A stretch of DNA of 61,792 bases from Beijerinckiaceae bacterium (GCA_947453155.1 CANGFE010000006.1:1-61792); one strand, 5' to 3'. Shown: positions 9,076 to 16,789, counted from the stretch's first letter. Notes: generated by a model from the sequence alone, not told the origin. Numbers and translations are program-made.

Positions 9076-9978
9076 ATGCAGATCAGCACCACAACATTCT
9101 TTCGTCAGCAAAGTGACAACATCACTGACCTGAAGACGCAAACCGCGCAGCTGGAAGAAAAGATCGCGACCGGCAAACAAATTTCCAAACCGTCGGACGA
9201 TCCGGTGGCCTTCTCAGCCATTTCGCTCTTGAAAGCTCGGAAAGCTCGTCTCGAGCAATATGAAAAGACGGCGCAAAACCTCTCGCAACGCTTTTCCTCC
9301 GAAGATAGCGTGCTCACGCAGGTCACGAACATCCTCACGCGCGTGAATGAACTCACTATCCAAGCGTCAAACGATACCTATTCCTCGTCTGACCGCAAAG
9401 CGATTGCGGCTGAAGTCACAAACTTGAATTCCGAACTTGTGTCTCTCGCAAATACAAAATCCGCGGATGGCAGTTACCTGTTCGCCGGATATCTTGCCAA
9501 TCAAAAGCCTTTTAGCACCAACAATGAACTAACAACCTATCATGGTGATACTGGCCGCCTTTCACTCACGATTGCTGACGATTCAGAAATGGAAGTGAGC
9601 TCCTCGGGGCATGAGGTTTTCATGGCTGTCAAGACCAGCGGCAATGCTGCAAAATCGGTTTTCGAAATCGTACAAACAATCACCAAGAAGCTGAATGAGG
9701 GTGATAGCCCAAGTGAAAGCTTGCAAGATCTGCAGTTTGCAGCCGATCACGTCAACGCCTTCCATGCCATCAGCGGTGCACGCATGGCGCGTGTGAACTC
9801 AACGACGGAACAGCTCAACGCCGACATGCTCGCAACAAAATCGCGACTGTCATCTCTGGAAGACACAGATATTGAAGGCGCGATCACGGAGCTCAAGCAA
9901 AAGATGACGAGCCTCGAAGCGGCGCAATCATCTTTCGTGCGCGTGTCCGAACTCTCGCTGTTCAACTATCTTAAGTAA
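9076..9978 (+). CDS. flgL: Flagellar hook-associated protein FlgL (HAP3)
   Basis: FlgL (300 aa) is the second junction protein between hook and filament. It is flagellin-like. The N-terminal helix contains LEEKIATGKQISKPSDDPVA and RLEQYEKTAQNLSQRFSSED. The C-terminus contains DTDIEGAITELKQKMTSLEA and SFVRVSELSLFNYLK. The central part is short and of normal length. It lies 9 bases after flgK, so the pair is co-transcribed. Its last 8 bases overlap the end of the convergent gene that begins at 10450. Confidence 0.95.
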   Translation: MQISTTTFFRQQSDNITDLKTQTAQLEEKIATGKQISKPSDDPVAFSAISLLKARKARLEQYEKTAQNLSQRFSSEDSVLTQVTNILTRVNELTIQASNDTYSSSDRKAIAAEVTNLNSELVSLANTKSADGSYLFAGYLANQKPFSTNNELTTYHGDTGRLSLTIADDSEMEVSSSGHEVFMAVKTSGNAAKSVFEIVQTITKKLNEGDSPSESLQDLQFAADHVNAFHAISGARMARVNSTTEQLNADMLATKSRLSSLEDTDIEGAITELKQKMTSLEAAQSSFVRVSELSLFNYLK

Positions 9979-10450
9979 CTGGAGTGGGCGCCGGCTGAGC
10001 GGGATCAGTCGGCGCCATATTCTCCGATTGTTCCATCGGCGCTTGATCTTGCATCGCGCGAAGATACAGCGCCTTGAGAACCGGCACGCGCTCCAGATAT
10101 TCAGCCCATTCGAGATCATAAGGCGCGCCGCGCCAAGCCTCGAGCTGTTTGAGCTCCTCACTGATCTGCTTCATTTGCTCACGCGCCTTCAAAATCGACG
10201 CGATCTCTTGCTCTGTCAGAAAATTACGCTCTTGGGTGATCAGCTGGCTCTCCAGCTGTGAAATCGGATCCATGACCTCGGTGCGATGAAAGCGCAGGCT
10301 CTCTTCCTTGCGCTTGTTTTCCGCACCCATCGCTTCGAGCCGTTCTTCAATCTGGCGCAACTGGCGGCTCTGCTGGGCATGAAGCGTCGCAACCGCAATC
10401 ATGATCAACAAGACCATGCCCGTGATGAGCGCGACAACAATCGAATCCAT
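9971..10450 (-). CDS. Membrane-anchored coiled-coil protein, unknown function
   Basis: I do not recognise this 159-aa protein. It starts with one hydrophobic segment (VVALITGMVLLIMIAVATLH, residues about 4-23). A long charged helical stretch follows (RQLRQIEERLEAMGAENKRK and QEIASILKAREQMKQISEEL) that looks like a coiled coil. The C-terminus is Pro/Ala/Met-rich. It is probably a bitopic inner-membrane protein with the coiled coil on one side. A longer frame starts at 10534, but the ATG at 10450 has GGGAG about 10 bases upstream and begins directly with the membrane segment, so it is preferred. It lies antisense between flgL and a transglycosylase gene, which suggests a motility or cell-envelope role by context only. 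Confidence 0.75.
   Translation of the reverse strand: MDSIVVALITGMVLLIMIAVATLHAQQSRQLRQIEERLEAMGAENKRKEESLRFHRTEVMDPISQLESQLITQERNFLTEQEIASILKAREQMKQISEELKQLEAWRGAPYDLEWAEYLERVPVLKALYLRAMQDQAPMEQSENMAPTDPAQPAPTPVT
9987..10016. terminator. Inverted repeat at the flgL / coiled-coil gene junction
   Basis: Arms at 9987-9998 (GGCGCCGGCTGA) and 10005-10016 pair at 11 of 12 positions around a 6-base loop. It lies just after the flgL stop and inside the C-terminal codons of the convergent gene. There is no T-tract on either side, so it is at best a weak or Rho-assisted terminator, or it may only reflect Ala/Pro-rich codons. Confidence 0.35.
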
Positions 10451-10515
10451 GACAAACCATCTCCCAAAACTCCCACATATTACCCTTTTCGCGTCCGCCT
10501 TCCAAGATGAAAGCT

Positions 10516-10531
10516 TGGCCCAGAACTTGCT
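10516..10531 (+). promoter_or_regulatory. Sigma-54-type promoter before the transglycosylase gene
   Basis: The sequence TGGCCCAGAACTTGCT has the GG and GC dinucleotides exactly 10 bases apart and matches TGGC-N8-TTGCT, the RpoN -24/-12 form. Transcription would begin near 10542, about 20 bases before the ATG at 10561. Flagellar middle-class promoters are often sigma-54-dependent in Alphaproteobacteria. This is a visual match. Confidence 0.6.
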
Positions 10532-10560
10532 CAATCAAAGGCAAATAGGACGAGATACAG

Positions 10561-11571
10561 ATGAATATCGAAGGCATTCCCAGCGGACGTGAGCATGTCG
10601 TGGCCTCCATTCAAAAGGCTGCACAAGCTAATCAGGTTGATTTCAACTACCTCCTGGCTCAGGCCAAGGTTGAAAGCGCACTGAACCCGCAGGCGCGCGC
10701 CAAAACATCTTCCGCAACGGGACTATTTCAGTTCACCTCCTCAACATGGCTCAATGTCGTGCGCCGCCATGGCGATCAGGTCGGCCTCTCTGCAGAGGCC
10801 GCCGAATTGAAGAGCCCCAATGCCTCCTCAAGCTCCGTCGCCAAAGTCCTGGCCTTGCGTCAAGAGCCGGCCATTTCCGCAGAATTAGCGGCGCGATTTG
10901 CCCTCGATAATGCGAAATCTCTAAATTCCGCAGGCCATACGGCCGTTGGCCCAACAGAACTTTATTTGGCGCATTTTTTGGGTGCCGGCGGCGCGACAAC
11001 GTTTTTGAACGGCTTGCGCGACACACCCAACCAAGCGGCAGCAAAAGCTTTGCCGCAGGCCGCCAATGCCAACACAAGTATTTTCTATGATGGCGCGGCC
11101 CCGCGGAGCTATCGCGACATCTACGATCGCTTTGCACAAAAATTCGCTGGCGCCGCATCCGCATTGCCCACAGCTGTTGGGTCGGTTGATGCAATCAAAC
11201 CAAAAGACATGCGTCTCAGCCTCAGCGATCAGAAGATCGCCGACATCGCGCAGCGTGTTCTGGCTGACAACCGTGCGCCCGCCAACACAACAGCCCCCAG
11301 CCGCCCGGCGGACACCACAATCCCTGCCCCGACGATGGACAAGGCGGCCTTGGGGCAAGTCTCACAGGAAGCACTGCAGACCTATCTGAAGGGCTTTAAC
11401 CTGATTGATCATGAAAATGGCCTGACGCCTGCTGATGCACGCGCAACCAGAGATGCTTCGCGCGGTGCCAATTTGCGTGGCGATGGCTTTTCGTCGACTG
11501 GAAACATTGGGCCCTTGGCCCAGGGGTCGCGTCTTGTGCTGAAAGCCGTCACACCAAGCGACAGCGAATAG
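10561..11571 (+). CDS. Flagellar-type lytic transglycosylase (SLT domain)
   Basis: This 336-aa protein has an N-terminal soluble lytic transglycosylase fold. NYLLAQAKVESALNPQARAK carries the catalytic Glu (about residue 40), followed by SSATGLFQFTSSTWLNVVRR and the later YLAHFLGAGGATTFL segment. It cleaves the glycan strands of peptidoglycan so that the rod can pass. No Sec signal peptide is visible, so export may use the flagellar apparatus; this is inferred. The last 150 residues are a low-complexity Ala/Thr/Pro/Asp linker with a short terminal segment that could bind a rod protein. Location and role match SltF-type partners of muramidase-free FlgJ. AGGACGAG precedes the ATG and a sigma-54-type promoter lies upstream. 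Confidence 0.85.
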   Translation: MNIEGIPSGREHVVASIQKAAQANQVDFNYLLAQAKVESALNPQARAKTSSATGLFQFTSSTWLNVVRRHGDQVGLSAEAAELKSPNASSSSVAKVLALRQEPAISAELAARFALDNAKSLNSAGHTAVGPTELYLAHFLGAGGATTFLNGLRDTPNQAAAKALPQAANANTSIFYDGAAPRSYRDIYDRFAQKFAGAASALPTAVGSVDAIKPKDMRLSLSDQKIADIAQRVLADNRAPANTTAPSRPADTTIPAPTMDKAALGQVSQEALQTYLKGFNLIDHENGLTPADARATRDASRGANLRGDGFSSTGNIGPLAQGSRLVLKAVTPSDSE

Positions 11572-11580
11572 ACAGAAAAC

Positions 11581-12093
11581 TTACTGCGCCCGTGTGACCT
11601 TCTCATCGGGACGCATATCGGCGCGCTGAATGATCATGCCAACCCCGCTCTCAACAAGAGAGGCTGCATCTTCGGGGGATGTTTCCACCGTGACCCCGGC
11701 GGGCAAACGCATGCCGTGCACAACACCTTCTTGCAAGGTTCGCACAATCACGAGGCCACTCGATTCCTCGTCCAGCTGATCAACTTCAGCGACGACTGGG
11801 CTCTCATCGGCAGCCACCTCGAACAAGGGACTATCCGGGAAGAGCCTGGAGGCCTCAGGCCTCTCATGAGGTGGCGAAACATTACGCGCGACATCAAGCA
11901 CACGCATATGGACCAGTTTCTGCCAAATTTTGAGAAGCGCAACCTTATGTGTCAGCGTCTCGACATCATGCTTGCCACTGTCAGCGATCGCATCCAAAAG
12001 ACCACGCACTTCGACTGTCGCAGCCTGGCGTTCAGGCTCCGTCAGGCGCGAGAGGTCGAGCGCATTGATCCGCGCGAAAGCACTTTCTGCCAT
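11581..12093 (-). CDS. Uncharacterised protein of the fliD operon
   Basis: I do not recognise this 170-aa protein. Residues 1-75 are predicted helical and charged (LSRLTEPERQAATVEVRGLL and ETLTHKVALLKIWQKLVHMR). The rest is acidic and Pro/Ser-rich and then a beta-like tail (GLVIVRTLQEGVVHGMRLPA). It has no signal peptide or membrane segment. A TTG at 12099 is also in frame, but the ATG at 12093 is taken. It follows fliD and a small gene on the same strand. In many bacteria fliD is followed by chaperone genes fliS and fliT, so an export-chaperone role is possible by position, but I see no diagnostic motif. Confidence 0.7.
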   Translation of the reverse strand: MAESAFARINALDLSRLTEPERQAATVEVRGLLDAIADSGKHDVETLTHKVALLKIWQKLVHMRVLDVARNVSPPHERPEASRLFPDSPLFEVAADESPVVAEVDQLDEESSGLVIVRTLQEGVVHGMRLPAGVTVETSPEDAASLVESGVGMIIQRADMRPDEKVTRAQ

Positions 12094-12119
12094 GGTCAAA
12101 GATGCTGCTTGGTCGCCAA

Positions 12120-12311
12120 TTAGGCGACCAATTCGCCTTCAAGCGCGGTCGCAGCACCCTGAATGCCCTGCGCGCCCAAGTCTGCCGGCCAACGATCAGC
12201 GTCCGTGAGCGTGCCCACGAGCAGCTGTTCAACCAACTGCTCAGCCTGCTCTTTGCTGTCAGCTTCAACAGCAACTTCACCATTGATAACCCATTCAACC
12301 TTGTACTTCAT
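12120..12311 (-). CDS. Small protein between fliD and the 170-aa gene
   Basis: A 63-aa protein with a clear ribosome binding site (AGGAG 6 bases before the ATG). It starts MKYKVEWVINGEVAVEADSK and continues with EQAEQLVEQLL, a beta-beta-alpha pattern. This pattern, a short strand pair followed by an EA-rich helix, recalls the small DpnD/PcfM-like fold, but that is only a shape resemblance. The gap to fliD is 16 bases and to the next gene about 26 bases, so it is almost certainly in the fliD operon. Function unknown. Confidence 0.75.
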   Translation of the reverse strand: MKYKVEWVINGEVAVEADSKEQAEQLVEQLLVGTLTDADRWPADLGAQGIQGAATALEGELVA

Positions 12312-12327
12312 AACTCACTCCTGGTTT

Positions 12328-13869
12328 TTAGTTGTTCTTCATCGACGCCGTCCAAGCGCTCATGTTCTGCGTGAGGCTCGTCGAAGCGCTATTCGTCTGG
12401 TTCAAAACTTCCTGCATGGCGATAAACTGCTTCAAATAGCGCTGTTTCAGAGCATCCATTTGCTGATTGAGTTTTTCAAGCTTGCCATCAATCTTCTGCA
12501 TTTCGGTCGTGCTTGCTTCTTTATATTCTTTTATAAGCGCGCTATCGCGACCCATGATCGTGTCGGAAAACTCATTCAATTTCTGGAAGGCGCCTTTGAT
12601 CGTCGTGGTACCAGATTTTGACGAGGAAAGAACGGCCTCCATGAGACCCGGATCTTCCTGCGCTTTTGCCAGAGCCGCCTCGTTGATTGTCAGCGTTCCA
12701 TCCGCATTTGTTCTAATACCAATCGAAGACAGACTGACATTGTTTCCGTTATACGTGGTTACCGTTTCAGTGGTCATGCGTCTCATTTGATAGAGAAAAC
12801 CACGGGCGACGGGATCACTGGCAAGGCCACCGCGAGAATTGATGTCAGCACTAAAGCGGATTTCATCCGAAATTGTGGCCTGCAAATTATTATATGAAGC
12901 CACCATTTCACGAAGTACGGCCGTATATTTTGATGTATCGACCGATGTCGACAGCGTGATCGTCTCGCCTACCTTGGTCGTCTCGGCAATATTGATTGAG
13001 ACCCCCGGCACAAGATCGACAAACTTATTCTTGAAATAAGTATAGTCTTGACCGCCTGATGAGATGATCGCATCGACGCCCGAAGCCTGACTGGTCGCAG
13101 GCGTAACATGAAGACCGCTTGTGAGATCGGCACCGTCACTGTCAACGGTTGATACAAAGAAATTACGATCCGCGCCGGTCCCACGCGTGATGGCCATATA
13201 CTTGACCTTTGTACCACCAACCGTGGTTGTCAGAATATCAGCCTTATATGGTCCGGTTTTGTTGATGGCGTCACGCAATTCTTCGATGCTATCGTAATCC
13301 GCATAATCAAATTCGAGGGGCGTTTCTGATGATGAGGCACGCTGGCCCTCGGTAATGGTCAACTTGCCCGACTTCTCCCAGGTCGAAGAAAAGCCGTTCA
13401 ATGTCACCTTGTTTTCGGTGGCAAGCTGCTTCACCGAAATTGACATACTGAAGTCGAATGGCACGCCCTGAAAAGCGAAACTCGCTTTCGTCGAATCCGT
13501 ACTTTGGGCTTGGTAAGCAGAGCTACGCGGGTCTGAACCGAAAGTGGCCAAGGAATCCTTCATCGAACTGGCGACCGCATAAATCCGGCCAATAGACGTA
13601 ATCTTGTTGTCGAGCACTTGGCGTTGCCGATCAATCAAAGATTGGAGCGGCACACGTTCGGCCGCAACGAGCTGGCTCGCGAGGGATTGAATGTCGATCT
13701 GGCTTCCGCCAAGAGCGCCAATGATCGAAGAGCCAACATTAGAGTCTACGGGCGACGAACTGGTGCTCGACGATGAGCTCGAGCCAGTCGAATTACTGGA
13801 TGTCGAGCTATTGCCACTTGAAGCCGTCAAAGCAGCCGTAGATGTCGAATTATTGACACTTGAGACCAT
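12328..13869 (-). CDS. fliD: Flagellar filament cap protein FliD (HAP2)
   Basis: FliD (513 aa) caps the growing filament and folds incoming flagellin. After a Ser/Thr-rich leader comes the N-terminal region (SQIDIQSLASQLVAAERVPL with LIDRQRQVLDNKITSIGRIY). A beta-rich centre follows, and then the C-terminal region typical of the family (VASYNNLQATISDEIRFSAD, SLSSIGIRTNADGTLTINEA) and a terminal coiled coil. AGGAGGT precedes the ATG by 4 bases and a sigma-54-type promoter lies just upstream. The N-terminal 45 residues are extremely Ser-rich. FliD is missing from several well-known alphaproteobacterial flagellar systems, so its presence is informative about the filament type. Confidence 0.94.
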   Translation of the reverse strand: MVSSVNNSTSTAALTASSGNSSTSSNSTGSSSSSSTSSSPVDSNVGSSIIGALGGSQIDIQSLASQLVAAERVPLQSLIDRQRQVLDNKITSIGRIYAVASSMKDSLATFGSDPRSSAYQAQSTDSTKASFAFQGVPFDFSMSISVKQLATENKVTLNGFSSTWEKSGKLTITEGQRASSSETPLEFDYADYDSIEELRDAINKTGPYKADILTTTVGGTKVKYMAITRGTGADRNFFVSTVDSDGADLTSGLHVTPATSQASGVDAIISSGGQDYTYFKNKFVDLVPGVSINIAETTKVGETITLSTSVDTSKYTAVLREMVASYNNLQATISDEIRFSADINSRGGLASDPVARGFLYQMRRMTTETVTTYNGNNVSLSSIGIRTNADGTLTINEAALAKAQEDPGLMEAVLSSSKSGTTTIKGAFQKLNEFSDTIMGRDSALIKEYKEASTTEMQKIDGKLEKLNQQMDALKQRYLKQFIAMQEVLNQTNSASTSLTQNMSAWTASMKNN

Positions 13870-13890
13870 AATTACCTCCTAAAACGACAT

Positions 13891-13907
13891 AAGCAAATCT
13901 CAGGCCA
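13891..13907 (-). promoter_or_regulatory. Sigma-54-type promoter of fliD
   Basis: On the - strand this reads TGGCCTGAGATTTGCTT, with GG and GC 10 bases apart and a TTGCT -12 box. Transcription would start near 13881, leaving a leader of only about 12 bases that still contains the AGGAGGT ribosome binding site. It resembles the candidate promoter at 10516, sharing TGGCC and TTGCT. Confidence 0.6.
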
Positions 13908-13929
13908 GAGCTACGGCGCCGAAGGCATG

Positions 13930-13958
13930 AAAAAAGGGCGGGGAGATACCCCCCGCCC
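13930..13958 (-). terminator. Intrinsic terminator of the downstream flagellin gene
   Basis: On the - strand an 8-bp perfect GC stem (arms 13951-13958 and 13936-13943) is followed by six T residues (A at 13930-13935). It lies 28 bases after the flagellin stop at 13986 and separates that gene from fliD. Confidence 0.85.
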
Positions 13959-13985
13959 TCTTCAGATTTCAACCGGTAACCAAGG

Positions 13986-14828
13986 TTACTTGAGCAGGGT
14001 CAAGACCGACTGAGGCTGCTGATTGGCCTGGGCGAGCATGGCCGTGGCTGCCTGCTGGATGATCTGATGCTTGGAAAGATTTGCCGAAGCCTGCGAATAG
14101 TCCGCATCGACGATGCGGCTTCGTGATTCAGCAGAATGCACCGAAATATTGGTGAGGTTATCGACCGTGTATTGGAAACGGTTGATCAACGCACCCATGG
14201 TCGCACGCTGCGCATTAACAGCCGACAGAGCGGAGTCGACGTTATCAAGCGCGGTCTGTGCACCCGTCAGAGTGGTGAGGTCATCGCTGGCAACGTCTGC
14301 CGTAATACCCGACGTCGAAAAATCAGAGAAGGTGAAGGACACCTGATTATCTGAATCGCTGGTGGCGCCGACCTGGAAGGTCACTGCACCGTCGGACCCG
14401 CTGCCAGCCGTTGCATCGAGCACGCCAATGTTACCAAACTTTGTTGTCGCTGAGATGCGATCAATTTCTGTACGCAACGCGGAATATTCACTCTGGAGAG
14501 CCGAGCGTTCGGCGCTACCATTCGTGTCGTTTGCAGACTGAACGGCAAGTTCACGCATGCGCTGAAGCATGTTGGTGATTTCGCCAGTCGCGCCTTCTGC
14601 CGTCTGCAACATCGAAATCGCATCATTGGCATTACGAACAGCCTGATTGAGACCACGAATTTGTGCGGTCAACTTATCAGAAATTGCAAGGCCAGCTGCG
14701 TCGTCAGATGCTGAGTTAATGCGCTTGCCTGTCGACAGCTCCTGCATGGATTTTGCAAGACCACGTTGATTGACAGCGATCGCTGCCTGCGAATTAAGCG
14801 AGGCAACGTTGGTGTTAATAACAGCCAT
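13986..14828 (-). CDS. fliC: Flagellin (copy 1)
   Basis: A 280-aa flagellin. It has the N-terminal D0/D1 ([60 protein letters not shown]) and the C-terminal D1/D0 ([40 protein letters not shown]). The central variable part is short, so the filament should lack large outer domains. It is exported by the flagellar type III system without a signal peptide. It lies downstream of a paralogue with a terminator between them, and it has its own sigma-28-like promoter. It therefore appears to be an independent transcription unit. The ribosome binding site is GGAGAC 5 bases before the ATG. The C-terminal signature resembles FliC of polar or lateral systems with FliD. Confidence 0.96.
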   Translation of the reverse strand: MAVINTNVASLNSQAAIAVNQRGLAKSMQELSTGKRINSASDDAAGLAISDKLTAQIRGLNQAVRNANDAISMLQTAEGATGEITNMLQRMRELAVQSANDTNGSAERSALQSEYSALRTEIDRISATTKFGNIGVLDATAGSGSDGAVTFQVGATSDSDNQVSFTFSDFSTSGITADVASDDLTTLTGAQTALDNVDSALSAVNAQRATMGALINRFQYTVDNLTNISVHSAESRSRIVDADYSQASANLSKHQIIQQAATAMLAQANQQPQSVLTLLK

Positions 14829-14897
14829 TTTTAGTCTCCGTTCTACCGTCCCACCGAAAAAGAAAGCTGAATAGCCCGCTCGTTCCCGATGACAATA

Positions 14898-14924
14898 AAA
14901 ACGGGTGCAACTGAAATAAGTTTA
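14898..14924 (-). promoter_or_regulatory. Sigma-28-like promoter of flagellin copy 1
   Basis: On the - strand TAAACTTA is followed, after 12 bases, by CCGTTTT. The TAAA-N16-CCGTT spacing is identical to that of the other two promoters of this family in the window, and fits the FliA consensus TAAAGTTT-N11-GCCGATAA in layout. The predicted leader is about 60 bases. Confidence 0.6.
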
Positions 14925-14954
14925 ATAAAAAAGGGGCAGAAAAATCTGCCCCTT
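14925..14954 (-). terminator. Intrinsic terminator of flagellin copy 2
   Basis: A perfect 10-bp stem (14931-14940 with 14945-14954, loop of four A on the + strand) is followed on the - strand by a run of T (A at 14927-14932). It lies 24 bases after the end of the second flagellin and almost abuts the promoter of the first. Confidence 0.85.
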
Positions 14955-14978
14955 TTGTATTTTTTAAAAAGCGTAATT

Positions 14979-15824
14979 TTATTTGAGCAGCTGCAGAACA
15001 GCCTGGGGCTGCTGATTGGCCTGCGCAAGCATCGCAGTTGCAGCCTGCTGAATGATCTGATGTTTCGACAGATCTGCAGAAGCCTGCGAGTAATCAGCAT
15101 CCGTAATACGGCTGCGCGATTCCGCAGCGTGCACCGAGATATTCGTCAGGTTGTCGACCGTGTACTGCAAGCGATTGATGAGAGCACCCATCGCAGCGCG
15201 TTGGCTATCAACTGCAGTCAAAGCTGAATCGACGTTGTCGAGTGCAGCCTGCGCACCGGACAATGTGGTGAGATCGTCGCTGGCGACATCCGATGTGATG
15301 CCAGATGCAGTCGAGAAATCAGAGAAGGTAAAGTCGACCTGATTGTCGGAGTCGCTGGTTGCACCAACCTGGAAGGTCAAGGTGCCATCGCTGGCGCTAC
15401 CGGCCGTCCCGTCGAGGATGCCCATGTTGTTGAATTTCGTGGTCGTGGAGATACGATCGATTTCAGTACGCAGTGCTGAATATTCAGACTGCAGTGCCGA
15501 ACGTTCGCCGCTACCATTGGTGTCGTTAGCAGCCTGAACAGCCAACTCACGCATGCGCTGAAGCATGTTGGTGATTTCGTTGGTCGCGCCTTCTGCCGTC
15601 TGCAACATCGAGATCGCATCGTTTGCGTTGCGGACAGCCTGGTTAAAGCCGCGGATCTGCGACGTCAGCTTGTCAGAAATGGCAAGACCTGCAGCATCAT
15701 CCGATGCCGAGTTGATGCGCTTGCCGGTCGACAGTTCCTGCATGGCCTTGGCCAGACCGCGCTGGTTGACAGCGAGAGAAGCCTGCGAGCTCAAAGACGC
15801 GATGTTCGTGTTAATGACAGACAT
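14979..15824 (-). CDS. fliC: Flagellin (copy 2)
   Basis: A 281-aa paralogue of the adjacent flagellin. It is nearly the same in D0/D1 ([20 protein letters not shown] is identical) and differs by scattered substitutions and one extra residue in the variable centre. It keeps the C-terminal signature [20 protein letters not shown]. The two genes clearly arose by tandem duplication followed by divergence. AAGGAGT precedes the ATG by 7 bases. It has its own sigma-28-like promoter with a perfect TAAAGTTT box, so copy 2 may be more strongly expressed than copy 1; that is an inference from the promoter match only. No cysteine is present. Confidence 0.96.
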   Translation of the reverse strand: MSVINTNIASLSSQASLAVNQRGLAKAMQELSTGKRINSASDDAAGLAISDKLTSQIRGFNQAVRNANDAISMLQTAEGATNEITNMLQRMRELAVQAANDTNGSGERSALQSEYSALRTEIDRISTTTKFNNMGILDGTAGSASDGTLTFQVGATSDSDNQVDFTFSDFSTASGITSDVASDDLTTLSGAQAALDNVDSALTAVDSQRAAMGALINRLQYTVDNLTNISVHAAESRSRITDADYSQASADLSKHQIIQQAATAMLAQANQQPQAVLQLLK

Positions 15825-15896
15825 GGTGGTACTCCTTCACTCCAAATTTGGCTTCTGGAACCCCCCGCAGGGCCTGACCGTCAGCCGATGAATTGA

Positions 15897-15923
15897 AGAA
15901 CGGACCGGAGAAACTAAACTTTA
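15897..15923 (-). promoter_or_regulatory. Sigma-28-like promoter of flagellin copy 2
   Basis: On the - strand TAAAGTTT, 12 bases, then CCGTTCT. The -35 half is the perfect FliA consensus; the -10 half reads TCCGTTCT against GCCGATAA. Both halves are also found before the 240-aa gene at 16728. Confidence 0.65.
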
Positions 15924-16005
15924 GAAATAAAATTATCTTTTTAAAATCAGATACTTAAGCAGCATAATCTATCAGAGGCACGGCCCCAACGGGGCCATTT
16001 ACCCC

Positions 16006-16728
16006 TTAATTCATAATCAGACGGACGACATCTGCAGAGATTTTGCCATGCGCCAAAACCGTGCTGCGCAAATTCAGCATGACAGAATCCACCACTGTCG
16101 AAGCGGTGGAGATCCCAAACGGGCTGTCATCAACCTGAGCGCGAGCCAAGTTCAGACCGGCGATCGAAGAATTGATGCTCAGCAAGCGCTCATGTGCCGC
16201 GTCAGAACTCTCGTTGAGCTTGCTACGGAGAAAGCCCACCTTTCGTAAAGCAAGGGTGATCTTCGCCAAGGTGTTTTCGCGCTGCCAACGAAGGGCCTGC
16301 GCGGCAGCATTGTCATCCTCTGGGACAGCATCCGACGACACTTCGGGAACCGAATGCCCTAAAAGCATTTTTTCCATGTCGTGCTGCGTCTGAGCATTCT
16401 CTCTTTTGCTCTCAGCCGAAGCCTTGCCACCTGACACCTGCGCATAGGACTTAAAAAGTCGCGCATAAATCTTGTCTAGGCGTGCCCGCTCAGCGTCATT
16501 GGCCGCAATTGCCGCAAGATCATCGCCAATCTGCCCGATCACATGAACCAACGGATGGAACAGGTCGCCCTCTGTAGAGGTCCGCTGAACGTCAGTGGAC
16601 GCCGCGACTGCCCTCTCAGGCATCTCCGCCGATACAGGCGCAGGCGAAACAACAAGTTCGGCGCGTGCTGGAGCACCCGCCGTCGCTGTTTTGGGGCCGA
16701 CCCCGTCATTTTGAATGCGTTCAAACAT
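16006..16728 (-). CDS. Uncharacterised protein with a flagellin-type promoter
   Basis: I do not recognise this 240-aa protein. The first 50 residues are Ala/Pro-rich and disordered. Residues about 60-115 are helical (LDKIYARLFKSYAQVSGGKA). A hydrophilic linker and a second helical part (LALRKVGFLRSKLNESSDAA, with STASTVVDSVMLNLRSTVLA near the C-terminus) follow. There is no signal peptide, membrane segment or cysteine. The gene lies just upstream of the two flagellin genes on the same strand and carries a sigma-28-like promoter matching that of flagellin copy 2. It is therefore probably a late flagellar gene: a filament-associated protein, export chaperone or regulator. The start at 16728 has only a weak AGG ribosome binding site, and an in-frame stop lies just upstream. 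Confidence 0.75.
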   Translation of the reverse strand: MFERIQNDGVGPKTATAGAPARAELVVSPAPVSAEMPERAVAASTDVQRTSTEGDLFHPLVHVIGQIGDDLAAIAANDAERARLDKIYARLFKSYAQVSGGKASAESKRENAQTQHDMEKMLLGHSVPEVSSDAVPEDDNAAAQALRWQRENTLAKITLALRKVGFLRSKLNESSDAAHERLLSINSSIAGLNLARAQVDDSPFGISTASTVVDSVMLNLRSTVLAHGKISADVVRLIMN

Positions 16729-16762
16729 TGGCTTTGCCTATGGACACTTCACCGTAACTCCT

Positions 16763-16789
16763 AGAACGGTTCGGCTAATCCAAACTTTA
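16763..16789 (-). promoter_or_regulatory. Sigma-28-like promoter of the unknown 240-aa gene
   Basis: On the - strand TAAAGTTT, 12 bases, then CCGTTCT. The spacing and both boxes are the same as before flagellin copy 2, while the 12-base spacers differ. This links the gene to late flagellar expression. Confidence 0.6.

Noticed and set aside
13986-15824. Flagellin pair as a possible phase-variation or inversion cassette
   Set aside because: The two copies are in direct orientation with their own promoters and terminators, and no recombinase gene or inverted flanking repeats were seen.
15982-15996. GGCCCC-AAC-GGGGCC hairpin after the unknown 240-aa gene as a terminator
   Set aside because: The 6-bp stem is perfect, but no T-tract follows on the - strand, so I do not list it as a terminator.
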